The notes below the pieces were generated by a model, which was not told the origin of the DNA, did not search any database, and saw only the letters and a program-made list of their open reading frames with translations. A DNA stretch of 64,000 nt from Camellia lanceoleosa (taxonomy: Eukaryota; Streptophyta; Magnoliopsida; Ericales; Theaceae): the NCBI GenBank assembly GCA_025200525.1, contig CM045763.1:154696246-154760245 (forward strand), written 5' to 3'. Every line of letters starts with the position of its first letter. Position 1 is the first letter of the stretch. The position numbers were made by a program, and so were the translations under genes. Below are positions 23,590-33,779 of the stretch, in pieces.

Positions 23590-24905
23590 AAACTTGAAAG
23601 TATTAATAAAGCAAAAAATCTGGGGCATAGTCAAGTCAGGTGTCCCTGCGCCCCCTCCCAGAGCTAGTCGAAGCCTCTGATGCCAAGCTAGGCCCAATCT
23701 GTGCCTCTTCATTGCGCCAATCCCAGCATTCATCAGACAAAGTGCAACTGAAAATGGGAGCGGGGGCCAGGAGCTCTCTAGTCCTCCATGTTGTAACATG
23801 TCGGGCAAGCCAGGCGCCGGACCGAAAGCACTGCACTCAATCCTCCGTGGGCAAGTTCGATCATTACCGAATCGGGCGCAGAATCGAACGAAAGTAGAAC
23901 ACATAGTGGGTCAGACCAATCAACTGGATCCCAGTCTGCCGGAACATGCTATAGCTCATTGCCGGAAGATTGAGCCAAGGACGCTTCCAAGCAATGCACA
24001 GACAAATTGCACATCCAATTGAACCACCATCCTCATCAAGCGCATCAACCAAAGCGCATCGAAAAGAAGTAGCCATGGCCGAGTAGGCAGGCAAGAGTCC
24101 ACAACCCGCAATTTATTCATCAACCATACCTGGGGAGAGATGAAAAATGAGAGAATAAAGAATAGAGAGACGTGCGATGAGAGAACAGTGAGACAAGGGT
24201 TTTGTGAGAAAAATCGAGCCTGGGGGCCGAGTGATGTGAGCAAATACATATGTGAGATTGGGTGGGAAACATTACCTGCTGCAGTAGTGGACTCCCCGCA
24301 AATCTGGTCGTCTCCTGACGGTGGAAAGCGTCCAAGCCCATCAGCGTTTCGGCCAATGCCATAGCAATACAGCTCTTCCCTTCCTTCAAGCCCTGAGCAA
24401 CTTCAATCAAACGGATGTTGGGTCTACCCAGGCCCGGGGCAAGCAGGAAGTGAGATAGCATGCACAAGCAGAGGGCATGTTGTTGGAAACCTTGCCAATG
24501 ATGGTCACCGCGGTCACCGGCACCATAAAAGTGATGGATCAAACCGAGGATATCCAGTTCCCCATTACAGATCAGAGACCGAGCATCATGCGCGGTAAGT
24601 CCACACATCCGTCCAAAAGCTTGGGCGTGGCCAAAGCGAAACTGGGGTAAGATCTCTTCATGACATTCGGATTCCATCAAAACTTGAAAATCTTCAAAAG
24701 TTGGACATACCTCTTGCCCGCCAAAGCTAAAGACATGCGTCACCGGGTTCCAAAACCTCGCCGTGGCATGGAGGAAAGGAAGGGTCAGCGGAGTACGGCC
24801 CAGTGTGAATAGTGCATTCAACCCGAAACCCCGGAAGTTTAACTTTTCCGAGCCATCTAGAGAAGCAATCCAAGGTGTGAGATTTTCGACGAGAAACGCC
24901 TCCAT
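23590..24905 (-). pseudogene. Antisense cargo gene 1 of element B: DUF7745-like protein
   Basis: Runs opposite to the retrotransposon genes. Exon 1 (24905-24276, 210 codons, no stop) opens MEAFLVENLTPWIASLDGSE. It contains ATARFWNPVTHVFSFGGQEV and CPTFEDFQVLMES, then a 'GKSCIAMALAETLMGLDAFH' helix. This is the layout I associate with the plant DUF7745 family (FWD/P..F.FG....PT.E.....L, later P.ILAET...L). A consensus donor (CAG|GTAATG) ends it and an acceptor (CCCCAG|GTATGG) at 24130 opens exon 2 in phase 0 (VWLMNKLRVVDSCLPTRPWL). The frame then meets a stop near 23957. Family function is unknown. Introns can survive retrotransposition because the gene is antisense to the genomic RNA. Confidence 0.65.
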
Positions 24906-25003
24906 TTTTGTGCAAAACTAAGATGAATTGAATGAACCACGGAGCCAAGGCTTTTAAAGAGGAGAAGACACTATTCGGGGGACACGTGTCAAAAATTTGA
25001 CGG

Positions 25004-25140
25004 TTGCTGAGCCAAGTGGCCGGTCGGCCACCTTTTCTGGCAGGCCAGCCATTTCTTTTCCAAAAAACTGGCCGGTGGTCTCCCTTCTGCAATAAAGCTG
25101 GCCGGCCGGCTCCCAAAAGTGGCCGGCCATGCTCCAATGT
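25004..25140 (-). promoter_or_regulatory. GGCCGGCC-rich upstream block of cargo gene 1
   Basis: Lies 100-235 bp upstream of the cargo-1 ATG. In top-strand order: GTGGCCGGTCGGCC, TTTTCTGGCAGGCCAGCCATTTC, TGGCCGGTGG, CAATAAAGCTGGCCGGCCGG, AGTGGCCGGCC. The same series in the same order and orientation occurs at 28908-29030, upstream of cargo gene 2, so the two blocks are paralogous. A promoter role is inferred. Confidence 0.5.
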
Positions 25141-25612
25141 GTGTCTTTGGCCCTGTTTTACCCTCCAGGAGGAAGTTTCAAGCATTTCCATGCAACGGGT
25201 GTGTCGAAGGCCTCCATTTCCCTCTGTTTCAAATGCATTCCATTGCCCAGATCGTCCGAAGTACACTTTGTTTTGTTAAGTTTATCGAGTTGTTGTTTTG
25301 CTTATCGAGTTGTCGTTTTGCTTATCGAGTTGTTTGTCGAGCTGTCATGTCTCGTGTTTTTGAGTTGTTACTCTTTGTTTAAGCAATATTTGTTTGAGTC
25401 TTTTTATTGAGTTGTCAACACTGTTGTGTTTTGCTTATCGAGTTGTAAACTTGCTAGGGTTTTGTTATAACTTAGTAAGTTAAGTTGTTGCGTCGGTTCA
25501 CTACCTGACTGGGCAAATGCACAATGCACATTTCTATTCAATCTCATTATGGCGCAAAACGATGCGATATGATGCTAAGAGTTTAAAATACAACACTTTT
25601 TCAAAAGCTGTT
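25141..25612. other. Spacer between the two antisense cargo genes
   Basis: Non-coding. It includes a short T-rich tandem repeat around 25278-25345 based on 'gtttatcgagttgttgttttgc' (three close copies, with further partial ones to 25445). No terminator or other gene was recognised. Confidence 0.6.
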
Positions 25613-28451
25613 TCATTCCATCATGCTGCGTTTGTTACAACATTTTACAAACAAGGGCGTAAGTTTTAATAATGTACAATGTGCTACAACTGCTAGGGAG
25701 GTAGTCCCATATTGCCACCCCATCAGCTCAATCGGCATATCTGGCCATCCAGGATGATGATAAGTCGGGGGAATCGGGGGAACCAATCCACCCCCACCTC
25801 TAGATGTACTAGCCCTGCTGGTAAAAGGGGCATCTGCAGCCCGAGCCTAAGCCTGGCTCTAGGATGGCATACCAACAGGCCTCATCGCCGGAGTACGGAC
25901 TCCCGTCAATGGTGGCATCAGGTATATGTGACGGTAAGTAGCATAATCCCCATCCTCAAGATGAAGTAAGGCATCAGTACCCAGCATAGCACTAACAACA
26001 TCTCGGGAAGAGAGCCTATCAGCAATCCGCATACTAACTGGGGGTGCTGAGGGAAGGTCCTGAGAAGTATAGCTACATACCTAGCGCAAGAAGCGCTCCC
26101 CCAGAAACCAGGCCCTACCAACTGGCCCTTTAAATAGAATCTCAGAGAAGGCACCTCGCCTCCCAAGAAATCGAATCGAGACCTTCACCTAAGGGCGCCC
26201 AGGATTGCCATGTAATTTGTGGATAACCGGTGCATAAACCAATCAGAAATCGGGAAAGTACAAGACAAATCAAAGATGAATATAGAAAGGACTGAGAGTT
26301 CTGAATATACCTCCGCCGACCGTGTCGGCATCAGAGATAAAGGAGAGACTCCAGGGTCTCGGCCGTCCGCCCTCGAATACAAGTGAAAACGGGTCACGAG
26401 GGCCTCTACTACCAACTCGGCTAATGCCTGAAGTACACATAGACCCATAACTGTGGAAAACAGTGCAGAATGTAAATGCAAAGTGCTGAGGGCAAAATAT
26501 AGAGTGCAGAGTGCGCCGTGTGTGCAATGTACAAGTAATGAGGAGCGAAATGTAAATCAAGAGGCGTAAAATACCTCCTGTGCTCTCCAATAGCCGCCAA
26601 GTAAGTCCCCGTCATGGAGGTCGCACTCATGTAGCAGTAAAGAGTAGCCAAGCCGGCGCCACCCCAATCATACCGTCTGACCTGTGATAGGTCCACCAAA
26701 GCACTCAACAGATATAGCCCAACGGTGTTCCCCCTATCGGCAAACAAAGTAGTGCCGAAGAGGAACATCAGAAAACCACGGGCATACTGTACTGCCTCCT
26801 CAGGAGTCCCGGGCTCCATCTCCACCCTCCGAAAATGGGAAGAGAACCAGGTGTATCAAACTCTGCCCGAAGATCTATCAACAGGTGGGCGAGCCCCCAG
26901 TAAATATATCCAAGCGGCCTCCCACTGGCCCATGTCCTCGTCGTAAGGGATGGGCCAACCTCCCACGTCAAGGCCAGTCAATACGGCAAAGTCAAGCGGG
27001 GTCATAGTCAAGTCCCCCGTGGCAGAAAAATGGAAGGAGTTGGTGGTGTCCCACCATCTTTCCACCAGGGCGGCCACCAACGTCCTCCTGACAGGACAAC
27101 GAGATAGCCCAGTGTAGAAAGGCCCGAACCCCGCCAAGTCAACTAAATCCCGGACTGCCTCCAGGAGCTCGGCATACCAATCTCTCGCCGCGGTAGAGCC
27201 ATATCCCCGCACAGTGCGAGAAGTCACCTGTATTCAGAATTGATACATGTTTTAGCATGAAATGAATAAGCTGCGTGCAAATAAAATGGATAGGCTGTGT
27301 GCAAAGTAAAGTAAGTGAGCCGCGTGTTCAGAATCAGTGTGTGCTGCGTGTTCACCTTCAATTTGAACTGTGTGTTCAGAAAATCAGTGTTTGGGCTGCG
27401 TGTTCAACTCTCAATCAGTGTGTGCTGCGTGTTCACCTTCAATTCGAGCTGTGTGTTCAGAAAATCAGTGTTTGGGCTGTGCGTTCAACTCTCAATCAGT
27501 ATGTGCTGCATATTCACCTTCAATTTGAACTGTGTTCAGAAAATCAGTGTTTGGGCTGCGTGTTCAACTCTCAATCAGTATGTGCTGCGTGTTCACCTTT
27601 AATTTGAACTGTGTGTCCAGAAAATCAGTGTTTGGGCTGGGTGTTCAACTCTCAATCAGTGTGTGCTGCGTGTTCACCATCAATTCGAACTGTGTGTTTA
27701 GAAAATCAGTGTTTGGGCTACGTGTTCAACTCTCAATCAGTGTGTGCTGCGTGTTCACCTTCAATTCGGACTGTGTGTTCAGAAAATCAGTGTTTGGACT
27801 GTGTGTTTAACCCTCAATCAGTGTGTGCTGCGTGTTCACCTCCAATTCGGACTGTGTGTTCAGAAAATCAATGTTTGGGCTACGTGTTCAACTCTCAATT
27901 AGTGTGTGCTGCGTGTTCACCTTCAATTCGAACTGTGTGTTCAGAAAATCAGTGTTTGGGCTGCGTGTTCAACTCTCAATCAGTGTGTGCTGCATGTTCA
28001 CCTTCAATTCGAGCTGTGTGTTCAGAAAATCAGTGTTTGGGCTGCGTGTTCAACTCTAAATCAGTGTGTGCTGCGTGTTCACCTCTAGTTCGGGCTGTGT
28101 GCTCAGAAAATCAGTGCTTGGGCCGTGTGTTCAATTCTCAACCAGTGTGTGTCGTGTGTTCACAATCAATTTATGGGCTGAGTGTTCGGAAACTCAAGTG
28201 ATTGAACCGTGTGCTCAGAATGCAAACAGAATGCATGAAAAATTCAAAATTTGTTACAGAAAAGGTAAAAACTAAGTAAATACCTCTCGTGCCTCATGGG
28301 AGAGGTGATACTTTGGCTCCCGTAGAAGGAGATCCCTGGGTGCTCGCTTGTCGAAATCGGTGAAGTGATAGAAAACAGCCCGCGGAAGAATATGTGCCGG
28401 TGGGTCGTACCTCTCGGGTATGAAGGGTCGAACCCTCGGAGGTAGAGCCAT
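25613..28451 (-). pseudogene. Antisense cargo gene 2 of element B: plant mobile domain (PMD) protein
   Basis: Exon 1 (28451-28284, 56 codons) opens MALPPRVRPFIPERYDPPAH and ends at a GAG|GTATTT donor. Exon 2 (27227-26575) follows an AATACAG acceptor in phase 0. It carries the PMD (aminotransferase-like mobile domain) core: RRTLVAALVERWWDTTNSFHF, GDLTMTPLDFAVLTGLDVGG, then YTWFSSHFRRVEM and ARGFLMFLFGTTLFADRGN and YDWGGAGLATLYCYM. One TGA (26858-26856) breaks this exon; the frame is otherwise continuous. A third exon begins at 26450 after TTTTCCACAG, and further coding-like segments run to a Gly/Pro-rich tail (GGGGLVPPIPPTY, MPIELMGWQYG) ending about 25613. PMD proteins occur both as host silencing factors (MAIN/MAIL1) and inside transposons. 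The 3' exon boundaries are uncertain. Confidence 0.75.
27300..28195. repeat. 81-bp tandem repeat inside intron 1 of the PMD cargo gene
   Basis: About eleven units, each containing GTGTGCTGCGTGTTCACC, TCAATTCGAACTGTGTG, TTCAGAAAATCAGTGTTTGGG and CGTGTTCAACTCTCAATCAG. Successive GTGCTGCGTG starts at 27341, 27422, 27503, 27582, 27663 and 27744 give 81 bp with one 2-bp loss. Because 81 is a multiple of three, several plus-strand frames stay open for up to 196 codons; these are repeat artefacts, not genes. The array fills almost the whole intron between 28283 and 27228. Confidence 0.9.
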
Positions 28452-28907
28452 GATATTAGGATCACCTCCGGTGTCCGAAGGACCTCCACCGTGTGGGAAA
28501 TGACCAGCTATTTCAGAAAATCTGCAAAAGGGGCAGAAAAAAATGAGCAAAAATGAGCCAAAGTCAACAAAAGTCAACAAAAGTCAACTCTAGGGAAATG
28601 AAAAAGTCAACAAAAGTCAACTCCCGAGAAAATCTTCCAAATATTGAGACAAACTCACCTCAAGTGGCGAAAATGAGAAAAGAAGCCCCGAAATCAAAAT
28701 TTAATCGGTTCAAAGTGCTTAAAACTGAAAGATTTCGCGAAAACAACTTGCGTGGGACGTTGAAAAACGCGTATAGAGCACAAATCTGAGGGAGAAAATG
28801 ATTTGAGAAGCTAGAGGAGATGATTTCGGAGCTACACTTATGAGCACAAAGTGTTTGGATGAGTGGATTTAAAGAAAAGAGAGTGAAAGTACCAAAATGC
28901 CCACGGA

Positions 28908-29030
28908 TTTGGCAAAGTGGCCGGCCGGCCCCATTTTCTGGCAGGCTAGCCATTTCCTTTTCAAAAAGTGGCCGGTGGCCTCCCTCTCCCAATAAAGATG
29001 GCCGGTGGTGTTTCCCACATGCCCCCCAAG
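28908..29030 (-). promoter_or_regulatory. GGCCGGCC-rich upstream block of cargo gene 2
   Basis: About 460-580 bp upstream of the PMD ATG. It has the same ordered elements as 25004-25140: GTGGCCGGCCGGCC, TTTTCTGGCAGGCTAGCCATTTCC, GTGGCCGGTGG, CAATAAAGATGGCCGG. The conservation of order and spacing, despite the different genes downstream, indicates duplication of a regulatory or LTR-derived segment. Confidence 0.5.
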
Positions 29031-29923
29031 GTCCCCGCAAATTTTGGAGAGGATTGGAGTCCCCGGGACCTGAAAAAGTACAAGAGAAGTGCACTTTCTG
29101 TCGTGAAATCGCTCCGCCGGAACCTCAGCTTCAACTTCCGATGCGTGTCTCATCATTACTCATCGAAAGTGAGATATATCCTTTTGAACATGTTGTAACT
29201 TCTCCAGGAGGTGAACAGGAGGCCGCGATCGAGTCGCCTTCGCCGAAACGCGCATTTTCTTGCTCGTTGTTTTGCGACAAACATACATCCTGGTTTACGC
29301 TTGTTCTGCATTATCATGCACATAACTTGCATTCTCATGCACGTACTTGCATTATTATGCACGTCTCTTTGATATCACCAAGCCTCCGTGTTTAAACTCG
29401 CGTTGTCACGCGCGTTTCTTCCCGCATTGCGAAGCACTTTTCCATCGACACTGCGATTGTCTGCATTCGATATCACGTTGAACATATGTTGTTAGATATG
29501 TTGTGCTTGTTGAGTTTCTTTCTTTTGCAGGCACGATATTATATGTACGGCTCATTTAAAGCTGGTGCGACCAGACGAATCGCGCAGGTATCGTATCTTC
29601 TCTGTGTGAGACGCGACGAGAATTGAATAATTCTCTGCATTCCTAACTACATGAAATGTAGTTGTTGCTTTGCATTCTTGCTTAAAACTGTTGCATCTAT
29701 TTGCGAATACTTGCTTCATTACAGCTTGCTGTATTTGCATGATCATCAAGTCACATCTGGCCTTGTGCATATCGTTTTGCATTTTGCCCCCTGCCTGCGT
29801 GCACGCCTGCGGGCACATCTCTGTCTATCTCACCTGTTTGTCTAAGTCTTTGGCCTTGTCAAAAATGGCTGGTCTCTGGGCTTTGACATTCACTCCCGTC
29901 ACTTATGACTTTCGAGTTCTGTC
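29031..29923. other. Internal 3' spacer of element B
   Basis: No protein-like frame. It contains three close copies of a 'ttgcatt(a/c)t(c/t)atgcac' motif (about 29307-29362) and a TTTCTTTTGCAG sequence (29518-29529) resembling a splice acceptor on the plus strand. Confidence 0.55.
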
Positions 29924-29936
29924 AAAGAGGGGCAAC
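29924..29936 (+). other. Polypurine tract of element B
   Basis: AAAGAGGGGCAAC lies immediately before the 3' LTR start (TGTAGACACCCC at 29937). This is the expected site for plus-strand priming. Confidence 0.75.
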
Positions 29937-30038
29937 TGTAGACACCCCATTTTTGACCGACCTTAAGACTCAGACGTCACCGATTGAGCGCTTGGTGATG
30001 TTGCATATCGTGCTCGTTCAGAGGTTTCAGAGTCTCGG
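29937..30038 (+). mobile_element. Element B 3' LTR, first 102 bp
   Basis: Matches 10099-10200 almost base for base (TGTAGACACCCCATTTTTGA ... CAGAGTCTCGG) and is then cut by the solo LTR at 30039. CTCGG at 30034-30038 is duplicated at 33775-33779. Confidence 0.92.
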
Positions 30039-33000
30039 TGTAACAAGCCCGCGGGGGACCTCGCTACAGTTCGGACTCCCTTTTTTGTTTGTTGCGGTTC
30101 TAAATCTGAACCAAAGAGTCCAACTCTGGCAAATCGTTTTAGAAAACAGATTTTTGAAAAGTAGTGCCAAACATGGATTGCTTTGCCAGATACAGAGTCG
30201 CCACCTAAATATTTTTTTTTAAATGGGAAATTTAGGAAACCCTGACTCGGTGCCGAAGGCCACGTGTCCGTCATCACCAAAGTAGTCTTGGCTCGGGAGC
30301 TTGGGTACGATCGGGGAAGGTTAGCTATGAGCACCCCCTTTCGCCCGGTCCGAAGACCGGCCTCTACTAACCGTGATATCCGTTTTTGAAAACGTTATGC
30401 GTTCTTATTCCAATTATTAACCTAGAATTACTATGTTATACGCGCAGCAAACAAGTATAGACTAGATTGCCTAATTTGGAAATAAACATTGCATATTCGT
30501 TTGTTTTGAAAATGCTTTGGAATTTGCTACTCGCAAGTAGGCTAAAACACGGATTTCAATGAGTTTTCCAACTCAAACAACCCAACCTCCACCCACAGGC
30601 ATTCAAACAGTTTATCTCATATAAGCATTTAGCCACATGGTAAGCATACTGTCATGCTAACATTCACACGCATGCGATATGCTAAAGCGTAAATACTTAC
30701 ATCGTACTCCGTGCCAAAACAAGAAACTAGTTAGTAGACATGCATGTCCCTAGGTCATGTTAAGTGGCTAATGCAACACAGGCAAGGATGCAATTTAGAG
30801 TAGGCTCGGCTAACCCTAAAATGGCACGTGAAATGCAATCATTTGATGCACGTATTCAAGTTGGAATTTAGAATACAATGCAGTTTGTATGATGTACCGA
30901 GCCCGGTGCATGTCAACAAATCTATGGATGCACGCATGCATGGCATAAGGTATGCTAAAATAAACATGCCCTAATACTAACCATTAAAAGCAGGTAAGTA
31001 AAAGGGAAGAAAGAAGTGGGGGTTGGAAGACATACACACGCTCACCCACACTTATTACAAATTCGCCCTCGCTCGGAGGGACCAAAAGAATAATACAAAT
31101 AATTAACTACACAAGCTAATTAAATATTACAAATTAATTAAATTAACAAAATAATTAATCTAAGAAAAACAGTAAACCGCCTCGGGGCGAGGGCCCAACG
31201 CATGCACACTCGGATTCCGCTCGGAATTGCACTGCCATGCCTAGCCTGCCTCTGTTTTCCCTGCTTTGTTCCTCTGAAATCTGCCAAAGTCTCAAGGATG
31301 CCTCTCTGGCTACTGGAGAATCCCACCGGCTGGAGGAAATGACCACCGGCACTAGGATGTAGCCATCGGCACAAAATATATCCACTGGCCATCAGTTGAC
31401 TGCCGGTCGGCACTAAATACTGCCGACATTGAAATCTGCAGAACACCTGGCAATCGACAGCAAGAGAGGGCAAAAAATTGCATGGCAATGTAATTCCAAC
31501 AATGTGTGCACCAAACACATTCCTTATCATGTTTGTGACTCAAAGGAGGATATGCATCGATTCTCGGGCCACCAATCGCGCATTTCCATGCATGATGGCC
31601 AAAGAGTCAAATGTGCAACTTCTATTTCAAATGCATGCAAACCAAACAAACCAAAATCCCAATCCCTATCACCAAATCAAGGGACAAGGAATACATGTTG
31701 ATGCAATGCAACCTAGTCATGTTAGCTATCATGCAATATGAGCAATGCAATGTACTTATGCAAAAGCATACAAGCAAACATGAGGTAAGCATGCAAACAA
31801 GCAAATGATGGTCTTAAACATGACCTAGGCAACTCCAAATAAGCCCAAAATCAGTAGCCATAATGCCCAAAAATGAAAGCCAACACACACACACACATGC
31901 ATATGTTGAGACTTAACACTTAGGCGCAAAATAAGCAACCTTCAAGAACACTTGAAAGGGGATATCATGGACACTTAACATGCATCCTAAGCTCTGAAAA
32001 TCATGCAAAACATGGTGCCAAACCAAGCAACAAAGCAAGCTAATCATGCTACAATGTCCCACGCATTCAAGGTTCACCAAAGAGGTAATGGACTACACTT
32101 AACACAACCATTCATGGCATGCATTAGGCGACCAAAAACAGAGTTTTAACACATAAAACTAAGTCCAAAAGACCACATAGATGGCATCTAAGTGACTCAA
32201 ATTTAAAGGCATGCATATTGGCCAAAGCAAAGGGCATACAATACATGCTTTCAAAGCAATAAAGAGGCATGCAAGGCAAACATATGGGCATGCCAAAAGG
32301 ATTGAAATTACATGCTAAATGGTTCCAAACCCTTGAAATGATGAAGGCAATGCATACTACACATGCACCTACTTGAAGCATGCAAGTTACAATGCAAAAG
32401 GGCTATATTGAGCATGCCAAGATCGACCCAAATGACTATGGACAGAGCTAAAACATGTCAAGATAGGCACAAAATCTTCATGGACCTAAGCCTAAAGCAT
32501 GCTCAAATTAGGGCTAACGACCTAAGGCACGTTAAGGCAATACAAGGCATTACATGGCAACTATGCTAAGCATGCATAAGGGACCAAAACCAACATGATA
32601 CAAAGTTATAATATGGCAATATGAGCACAAAATACAGCCATGTCATAACCAACAAACAACCAAACATGAGGCTCCCTCAAGAGGCAAAATAGGTCCTTTT
32701 CAAGGACAACAAGGAAAGGGGGGTGACCCTCTCCTTCTTGGGACTTCAAGGAATCATCTTCACCACTAAAATCCCTCAAGATTTCAGTGGTGAAGAGACC
32801 CCAACACCAAAATCCAGGAGCTCCCACAAAATAACACAAAATGAGGCCTTTTCAAGGCCTAAGGGTGGTCAAACCTCCCCAAAGCACAAAACACTCTTAA
32901 CCAATAATAAAGAGGACTAAAAAAAAGAACTTTTTTGTATTAAACACCAAGCACAAAAACATTTCAAAGATAGGTAAAAATGGAGTGCAAGAATGGGGTA

Positions 33001-33774
33001 AATAAAGCAAGTTTCTCACCCTTGTTGACCTTCTTCACCAAAGATGATGTTGTTGCTTCCTTAAGCTCTAATCCAGCCAAAAACTCTAAGAACAACCTCT
33101 TGGAACCTCAGTAATCAAGGGAAGGTGAAACACTAGGTGTTGATGTGCAATAGTGAGACACAAACACCTAGTGTACCAACAAGAGAGCAAAAGAGAGATA
33201 GAATAGATATAGAATTCAAACCCTAAAACCAGGGCTTCTTCTCTGTCTCTTCTTCCTAAAAATGTCTAATTTTTCTAACCCTTGAGCCAAGAGAAGAGAT
33301 CCCTCTCTTGTAGGCAACAAAGCATACAAGCTAAGCAAACCAAAAGCTCATCCCTCCATACACGTGTATAGAGGGGAAACTAACGCAAGACAGCTGCCTT
33401 AAAATATCTCATAAAGCAACTGAACAGTAGTCGGCATGGCAAAATTGTCATTTTGACAAAATTGACTGCCGACCGGCACAAAAGAGTGCCGACCGGCACA
33501 ATATAGTGCCGATTGCAACACCAACCAGCCGGTGGCCTCTAGCCACTACCGGTGGTGTGTGGGGATGCCTTACAAGGCATTCCCTGCCCCTCCAAGGCAA
33601 AGCACAAGTGTTTGGTGCAAAACCAGACACAAAACGGTCAAGTTCGGAGGTCCTGAGGCAAGGCGCGTAGCCGAGAACTCCGGGAACTCCAAACGAACAC
33701 GAACATGGATAATCACCGAGTGTTCAAGCGGTGACATCCAGGTCTTGAGGACAGTCAAAAATGGGGTGTCTACA
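30039..33774 (-). mobile_element. Solo LTR of a related Ogre-type family, inserted in the element B 3' LTR
   Basis: Starts TGTAACAAGCCCGCGGGGGA and ends ATGGGGTGTCTACA, i.e. the reverse complement of the LTR termini of element B. It has a perfect CTCGG duplication (30034-30038 and 33775-33779). At 3,736 bp it is shorter than the element B LTR, and its interior is clearly diverged apart from the terminal blocks, so it is a sister family rather than a copy. No internal domain remains, consistent with LTR-LTR recombination after insertion. Open frames inside are incidental. Confidence 0.9.
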
Positions 33775-33779
33775 CTCGG

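Noticed and set aside
27275..28275. Plus-strand frames up to 196 codons rich in Cys/Val (SVCAACSPSIRTVC type)
   Set aside because: They are the 81-bp tandem repeat read in phase; the unit length is a multiple of three. No promoter or start context, and the region is an intron of the minus-strand gene.
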